NCBI GenBank assembly: GCA_907163375.1
Contig: CAJQUW010001866.1
Span: forward strand, 868,001-932,000
Source: Prostheceraeus crozeri
Taxonomy: Eukaryota; Platyhelminthes; Polycladida; Euryleptidae
Direction: 5' to 3'
Length of the DNA stretch: 64,000 bases
Every line of letters begins with the position of its first letter. Position 1 is the stretch's first letter. Under the pieces are notes generated by a model, which saw only the letters and a program-made list of their open reading frames with translations, made no database searches and had not been told where the DNA came from. Shown piece by piece: positions 58,047 through 64,000 of this stretch. Position numbers and translations under genes: made by a program.

Positions 58047-58545
58047 GTACATATCTTTTAATTATCTATTTTAATCTGGTCAATAAATTTCAAGGAGAGA
58101 CGAAAGCTGGTTTTAGCATCAACTCAACTATCAATTTTTCCTAACGCTTTTGCTCCTAGTGAGCTACAATGAGCAAATAGGCCTTATTCAAATATGCAGT
58201 TACATGCAAAACAATTTCTCCATGGTATCTCTGCCTATTATGTTATTATCACTCACATAGCGAATGTTTCAAAATAATTGAGCTATCATTAGATATCACG
58301 ATGTGCCCGAAAATAATTAGTTGTCTAACAGGAATCGGCTTAGATTCCACTTTTGTAGGTTCGTATGGACTTTTCTGATAGCTTTAAAACAAATTTAAAA
58401 ATCTTCCATCGAGGGCAGTTTTCTGTAGGCAAAATGACGACATGATTGCCATATATGGCAGGTGAGAAAAATAATTTTGGGATAACCCGTCTCACATTTT
58501 AATCTCTTAGCATACATAATATGGATCCAATACTGTATAAATATA

Positions 58546-59814
58546 CTCATTGACAAAATTTTGAAACATTTACTTCTTTAACTTCTTCCTTTTTGACTGG
58601 TATATAATTATACAGGTATGTATGGTACCTTCATAATTTAGTCACAATCTCCACCAAGTCGTTAGCACAGAAAAACAATGCATGTAGCAGATTCAACTTT
58701 AATAGCGCGTGTGCCCCCCTCTAGCTCCAATACATTCAGTAATCCGAGATGGCATGGATTCACAAAGTTTCTGAATGAATGTTTCAAGGAGAAGCCACTG
58801 CTCTGTCAGTCTTTCAGAGAGAATCTTCAGGGACACTGGTGGAGGTGAATAGCGATCTCTCACTCGCCGCCCAAGCTCGTCCCATACTTGTTCAATGGGT
58901 GACAAGTCAGGTGAGCGTACAGGCCAGTCAAGGGTTTGAATGTTCAATCTCCTAACAGTGGCAATGACAGCCGAGGAGCGATTTGGTCTTGCGTTGTCGT
59001 CTTGGAAGACGAGATCCTCCACCCTGACCACTGGGGCAACAACAGGAAGCACAATTTCATTGAGATACCTCTCTCCAGTCAACGTGCCTTTGATGATGAC
59101 TAGTGCTGTCGTTCGTCCGCCATGCCAAATGCCAAATGCCACCCCACAGCACAACACTTCCACCACCATATCTGTCGTGGGCATCACACCAGGCAACTCG
59201 TCTTCTGCGGTGCTCAAAACTCAATGGAATTAGGACAGCTGGTCGTCGCGATTAAATTCCAGCTTCTCGCAATCTTCGGTAAGCCGTCCGAACGCTACAG
59301 TCTATATTTGAGGCAGTCTTCAGTGTACGCCTAGCTTTGGGACTGATACAAATCTATTCCTCTTTGCAGCTAAAGCTAGACGTTCGTCTGTCCTTCCTGC
59401 AGACTTTCTTGGTAGACTAGATCCCTTCTTCTTTTTAGCATCTCCTTCTGCTTTCCATCGACACCACCACCTCCAAACAACGACTCTCGATAGTTGCAGC
59501 TCTTCGGCAACACTCGCACAACTTCTACCACAACGAATCATTCCAATAGCCATACCTCTGGTAAACTGATCGTGTGCCATTTTATTTTACAAAAGCTGGA
59601 TTTCAGTTCGCGTTTATGTTCAATTTGTAAAGGCAATTGTGACAGTTGTATCGATATCAAAATTTGAAATATGACCACCATAGATCTTTCTCCATTCTCT
59701 AATGTGTTGAATGGTAATACATAGAAAGCGAGAAATTGCATCATACCTGAGAAAAAGATGAAACAAACTTCAATTCAAGCCAATGATAGTTTGTTTCATT
59801 AATTATGTCAATGA
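58546..59814 (-). mobile_element. Tc1-like element nested in the left arm
   Basis: The ends are CTCATTGACAAAATTTTGAA and, at the other side, CTCATTGACATAATTAATGA (reverse complement), flanked by TA (58,544-58,545 and 59,815-59,816). The right arm of the host repeat has the uninterrupted site (AAATATGTCAATTTTT), which confirms the borders. Confidence 0.9.
58699..59580 (-). pseudogene. Tc1-type (DD34E) transposase, internally deleted
   Basis: The N-terminal frame (59,320-59,580) has MAHDQFTRGMAIGMIRCGRS and a helix-turn-helix SVAEELQLSRVVVWRWWCRW, then SLPRKSAGRTDERL. The C-terminal frame (58,699-59,217) has the second Asp in LVFQDDNARPNR and Glu in SPDLSPIEQVWDEL, exactly 34 residues apart. 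The part that should carry the first Asp is missing: translations jump from RRRRVAWCDAH to DRYGGGSVVLWGG (about 59,140-59,220), so some 70-80 codons are deleted, and the frame shifts around it. The element is therefore non-autonomous. Confidence 0.88.
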
Positions 59815-59925
59815 GTATATGTTAATTTTTGAGAAATCGACGTTGGCCTTTCTGTGCAACCCCAAAAATGTATAATATGGCGACTTAACTTCCATGTATG
59901 GCAGTTGTTTACATAAATTGGCATA

Positions 59926-60724
59926 ATTGGTTTCATTAATTGGCATAAAAGTTTGTTATAATTTTTCATTGTCCTTGATATCGATAACCACATACATTTT
60001 CTTAGCATTGTTCAATTATAAAGAACCTTACTAGTAGCAGCTACTAAAATATGATTCCATACGACAACAAGTGCACTCAAATAGCTAAAAACATGCGTAG
60101 GTCCTAACATACGCTGTCGATGTTTCTCTAAAGAATAGTCAAAGCCTGCTGGTGATGATAAGAGCTATAGGTGTTGACCATTTTAGTATTAGCGAACTGC
60201 TTGCAACAAACGAGACGAATGCCAAAGATGATTCATATACAAGTACTACTCTAAAACGTTTAGATTTCTCATTAAAATATAATTGGATTTGAATATTTGA
60301 ATCTATGTCTATGATTGCATTCATTCTTTTGATGTCGAAATCTGCGTATGCATCTATTATGTAATATTCGCGCTAAGTTTCTTAAGCCCAAGTCCAAGTG
60401 AAATTGGTGCAACATTAAACTCATGAGCTCTTCATTAAGTAGCTAATGAGCTACTTAAGTAGATTCGAACTCAGCTAGCCGTATATGAGTATGATGTGTG
60501 AGTACAGTACATAACATACAAGTACCAGTGACATGCAAACGCACTTCCTGATCGTTGACATGCAATCGATGCCGTGACATGTTCGCTGGATAACTGAAAC
60601 TTAGTGATTCTTATGGTGTTTTAACACAGTGTAGCTTAAGTTGGCAAGTAGAACTGTACATAATACAACAAAAGCCTTGAATTACAAAATGACGTAAGTA
60701 AGTAACTTTTAAGATTCATTCATA
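59926..60724. other. Spacer of the inverted repeat, no gene seen
   Basis: AT-rich; contains a hairpin TAAGTAGCTAATGAGCTACT TA (60,435-60,456). No coding support. Confidence 0.5.
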
Positions 60725-61383
60725 AACGCCATATAAGCAGGAAGGTAAGTCGCCATCTTATACATTTCTGGAGTTGAAGAGAAAATCCCTCGCTCAATTT
60801 CTCAAAAATTGACATATTTGAATAATATTGGCTCCGTGCTAGGCTGAGGGATTGAAATCTGAGACGGGTCATCACAAAATTATTTTTCTCACCTGCCATA
60901 TATGGCAATCATGTCGCCATTTTGGATTTGTAGGCCTACAGAAAACTGCCCTCGATGAAAAATTTTAAAATTGTAGGTCCATACAAACCTACAAAAGTGG
61001 AATCTAAGCTGGGTCCTGTTAGACCACTAACTATTTTCGGGTGCACCGTGATATATTTTGTGTCGATATAAATTGTGTACGTGAGTATGCCCAAATATAA
61101 TATCATTCTACCCGCCAGAAGCAACTTACATTTCCATTTTGATTGCATCCATTTTGATAGCATCTGATCCCTGCATTTGATCGTGATCATGCGGAATCCT
61201 TTCCGCAATTTGGATACTGGAAATATAGAAGACTCATGTTACAATCTTGAAAAAGCCGATGTTGTCGGGCGAAAATTGCATTCATGTTGAACAGACCTAT
61301 ACAAATCACATATTTTGCATAAAGTCACTAAGTATAAAACTATCGGCGCTGATTACACTGACAAACTCCTTACTATAGTCTTA

Positions 61384-61930
61384 CTAGGCAGTCTCACTTG
61401 AGCACCTTCCGTACTCCGTAATCTGACTGCCATGGTAGACAAACTTATTGACGACTTGTACCTCCTCATGTTGTATTCTCATCTCGATGTCAGGGTCTGC
61501 TTCTGTTCCCATGCACATGGCTATCGTTTTTCCCAAATTGATCTGTAGACCGAATGACTGAGCGTCACTACGAACCCGATCTACGCTCCACTGAAAGGCC
61601 TCCACACTAACTTCGATCAGTCAATGTCGTCAGCATATCGAATGTCGCTAAGTTTTGAACCATAGATCGACACAATCCTTGACAATACATGATAATCTTG
61701 GAGCACGCGCTCCAAATAGATGATGAAGCGGAGAGGCGAAAATGGGTCCCTTTGCTGAACGCCTTTCTCTTGGTTGAACCAGTGGCTGCAGTGCGCATTG
61801 CTGCAGCCACTTTGGTATGCACTTTGGATCACTCTATTGAGTTTTACCGGCACTCCTTAAGACTTGAGGATCTTCACATGATATCCTGTCTGACGCTGTC
61901 AAACGCCTTTCTAAAATCAATGAAGCAGTG
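61384..61930 (-). pseudogene. LINE reverse-transcriptase fragment
   Basis: On the minus strand: FRKAFDSVRQDIM (about 61,880-61,925), then GVQQRDPFSPLRFIIYLERV, DIRYADDID (palm motif, about 61,617-61,640), then FGLQINLGKTIAMCMG, VNKFVYHGSQITEYGRCSSE. This is the finger-palm-thumb stretch of a non-LTR reverse transcriptase, of the RTE/Rex/CR1 type in style. Two frames are used with a shift at about 61,605-61,617, and both ends are missing. It abuts the minisatellite on its 5' side. Confidence 0.75.
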
Positions 61931-61934
61931 CCAA

Positions 61935-62980
61935 GTCTCTCTCTCTCTCTCCTACTTTCCACTCAGCGCTTCTTCCCGCAACCACAGTGTGAGAATCTGC
62001 TGTACTGTACATCTGTCGCGTCGGAATCCATTCTGTCTTTCTCCATCCCAGAAGAGCCTTCTTCTCTGAGAGGACCTTCTCAATCTCAGAGGGCCCTTCC
62101 CTATCTCCGAGAGGACGTTCTGAATCTCAGAGGCCTTTCCCAATTTCAGAGGTGCCCTCCTCCATCCCAGAAGCGCTCTCTTCGCATTTTAAGAGAGGTC
62201 CTTCTGCACATCTGAGGGCCCTCCTGCATCTTAGAAGGTCTTTCTCAATCTAAGAGGCTCTTCTTCATCTCGGAGGATTTTATGTCTAAGAGGGTCCGTC
62301 CTCTATCTCAGAGGTGATCTCCTATATTTTACAGAGCTATTTCATTATCTCAGATAGGCCTTTCTCAGCATCACAAGGACACTCCTCCATCTCAAGGGAC
62401 CCTTCTGAATCTCAGATGTCCGCCTCCTCTCAATGTCAGAGGGACCCTTCTCTATCTCAGAGGGCCCTTCCCTATCTCCGAGAGGACGTTCTAAATCTCA
62501 GAGGCCTTTCCCAATTTCAGAGGTGCCCTCCTCCATCCCAGAAGCGCTCTCTTCGCATTGTAAGAGAGGTCCTTCTGCACATCTGAGGGCCCTCCTGCAT
62601 CTTAGAAGGCCTTTCTCAATCTAAGAGGCTCTTCTTCATCTCGGAGGATTTTATGTCTAAGAGGGTCCGTCCTCTATCTCAGAGGTGATCTCCTAAATTT
62701 TACAGAGCTATTTCATTATCTCAGATAGGCCTTTCTCAGCATCACAAGGACACTCTTCCATCTCAAGGGACCCTTCTGAATCTCATATGTCCGCCTCCTC
62801 TCAATGTCAGAGGGACCCTTCTCTATCTCAGAGGGTACTTTTTCTATCTCAGAGGGATCATCTCCATCTCGTAAGGGACGCTCTCAATCTCAGAGTTGAT
62901 CTTGCTTGTCTCAGAGGGTCCCTCCTAGATCTAAAAGCGGCCCTTATCAATCTAAGAGGGCTCATCTCTGAGATATGACC
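61935..62980. repeat. Minisatellite with 371 bp higher-order unit
   Basis: Units of about 30 bp built on YCTCAGAGGR...CTTCTCAATCTCAGAGG. A higher-order unit recurs with a 371 bp shift (GAGGACGTTCT at 62,112 and 62,482), so about 62,040-62,835 holds two copies that differ at few positions. A short CT run (61,937-61,952) starts the array. Confidence 0.9.
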
Positions 62981-64000
62981 TTCTGTTTCTCTGAGTGGCT
63001 GGTCTCTCTCTCAGAAGGACCCTTGTCCATCTGAGAGAGAGCCCATCTGTTTCTCAGAGCAGCTCATCTCTGTCTCTGAGGGGTCCTTTTCCATCTGAGA
63101 GGAGCCCTTCTGTTTCTCAGAGTGGTTGGTTTCTTTCTCAGAGGGGTCCTTGTCCATCTGTGATGAGCCCATCTGTTTCTCCGAGTGGCTGGTCTCTGTC
63201 TCAGAAGAGCCCTTCTGTCTCTCAGAGCGGTTGGTCTGTCTCAGAAGGACCATTGTCTACCTGAGAGAAGCCCATCTGTTTCTCAGAGTAGCTTGTCTCT
63301 GTCTCAGAAGGGTCCTGATCTATCTGAGAGGAGCCCTTCTGTTTCTCAGAGCCGCTCATCTCTGTCTCAGAGGAGCCCTTGTCTATCTTAGAGGAGCCCT
63401 TCTGTTTCTCCGAGTGGCTGGTCTCTCTCTCAGAAGGGCCCTTGTCTATCTGAGAGGAGCCTTTCTGTCTCTCCGAGTAGCTGGTATCTGTCTCAGAGGA
63501 GCCGTTTTCTATCTGAGTGTAGCCCTTCTGTTTCTCAGAGCGGCTGGTTTCTGTCTCAGAATGGCCCTTGTCCATCTGAGAGGAGCCTATCTGTTTCTCA
63601 GAGCGGCTGGTCTCTTTCTCAGAAGGACCTGTGTCTATCTGAGAGGAGCCCATCTGTTTCTCAGAATGGCTGGTTTCTGTCTCAGAAGGGCCCTTTTCTA
63701 TCTGAGTGCAGCCCTTCTGTCTCTCAGAGTGTCTGGTCTGTCTCAGAAGGACTATTGTCTATCTGAGAGGAGCCCTTCTATTTCTCAGAGTGGCTGGTCT
63801 GTCTCAGAGGGGTCCTTATCCATCTGTCAAGAGCCCTTCTGTTTCTCAGAGCGGCTCATCTCTGTCTCAGAGGAGCCCCTGTCCATCTTTGAGGAGCCCA
63901 TCTGTTTCTTCGAGTGGCTGGTATCTGTCTCAGAAGAGGCCTTTTCTATCTGAGTGTAGCCCTTCTGTCTCTCAGAGTGTCTGGTCTGTCTCAAGAGGGA
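62981..64000. repeat. 63 bp minisatellite, ~16 units, continues past the window
   Basis: A unit such as CTGTTTCTCAGAGCGGCTGG + TCTCTGTCTCAGAAGGGCCC + TTGTCTATCTGAGAGGAGCC + C repeats with a period of 63 bp (for example CTGTTTCTC at 63,528, 63,591 and 63,654). The length is a multiple of three, which keeps long frames open on both strands. Confidence 0.93.

Larger units (their letters stand above)
55662..58127. repeat. Head-to-head inverted pair of Penelope-like copies (2.4 kb palindrome)
   Basis: The left arm 55,662-56,873 and the right arm 56,916-58,127 are each 1,212 bp and nearly identical in reverse complement, with a 42 bp spacer. Each arm is a 5'-truncated Penelope-like copy with its 5' end at the centre and its 3' end outward. 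Confidence 0.93.
58293..61054. repeat. Large inverted repeat, arms ~330-360 bp, with a Tc1 element in the left arm
   Basis: Left arm 58,293 to about 59,925 (interrupted by a Tc1 element at 58,546-59,814) matches the reverse complement of about 60,725-61,054. Shared blocks include GTCTAACAGGA, GCCATATATGGCA, AACCCGTCTCA-type and GATGGCGACTTA-type strings. The spacer is about 800 bp without a gene. It may be a non-autonomous transposon with long ends or two opposed dispersed repeats. Confidence 0.8.

Noticed and set aside
63126-63953. 275-codon leucine-rich + strand frame
   Set aside because: Follows from the 63 bp period without stops; no start context or coding evidence. Kept only as a repeat and a finding.
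61935-64000. CRISPR-like array
   Set aside because: Units are contiguous and degenerate without unique spacers; eukaryotic minisatellite.

Overview
The window looks like intergenic DNA of a marine or aquatic invertebrate nuclear genome: AT-rich, without one convincing host gene, and packed with mobile elements of many classes. This is inferred from the element mix (Polintons, Penelope-like elements, a tyrosine-recombinase element, piggyBac, Tc1/mariner, hAT, LINE and gypsy relics); the species cannot be told from the sequence.

Layout. 1-6.5 kb: the inner part of an old, AT-rich Polinton-like element (A) with PolB, packaging ATPase, a candidate penton-like gene and two other family genes. A 1,090 bp hAT-like element with an exact 8 bp target duplication sits in the penton-like gene. 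6.7-12.5 kb: host-like DNA with transposon relics and a foldback repeat that carries a 130 bp MITE. 12.7-16.7 kb: a piggyBac element with an open transposase, carrying a nested mariner-type element. 16.7-21.2 kb: no gene seen, then a 149 bp CT microsatellite.

21,693-47,197: a second, quite different Polinton (B), with 363 bp terminal inverted repeats and a 6 bp target duplication (CTCGAT). Its left arm (+ strand) holds integrase with chromodomain, packaging ATPase, major capsid protein, small basic virion-like proteins, a DEDDh-like nuclease, two RING-like proteins and conserved unknowns. Its right arm holds mostly minus-strand genes, several with their own TATA box, separated by three copies of a ~140 bp repeat. 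No PolB was seen in B. A 12.4 kb gypsy element with 1,079 bp LTRs (about five differences) is inserted in B. It carries an envelope-like glycoprotein segment between Gag and protease, in one frame with both, and a GC-rich extra ORF region before the 3' LTR.

47.2-64 kb: mostly empty host-like DNA, then a LINE tail, a tyrosine-recombinase (Crypton-like) element with weak inverted ends, a Tc1 relic, a 2.4 kb head-to-head inverted pair of 5'-truncated Penelope-like copies with hammerhead-like motifs, a Tc1 element nested in one arm of a larger inverted repeat, a LINE reverse-transcriptase relic, and a long minisatellite (371 bp higher-order units, then 63 bp units) that runs off the window end.

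How the parts relate: most of the window is nested insertion history (hAT in Polinton A, mariner in piggyBac, gypsy in Polinton B, Tc1 in a foldback arm, MITE in a foldback arm). In two cases the other arm preserves the empty site. The best candidate for something undescribed is Polinton B (no polymerase, cassette-like right arm) and its unusual envelope-bearing gypsy passenger.
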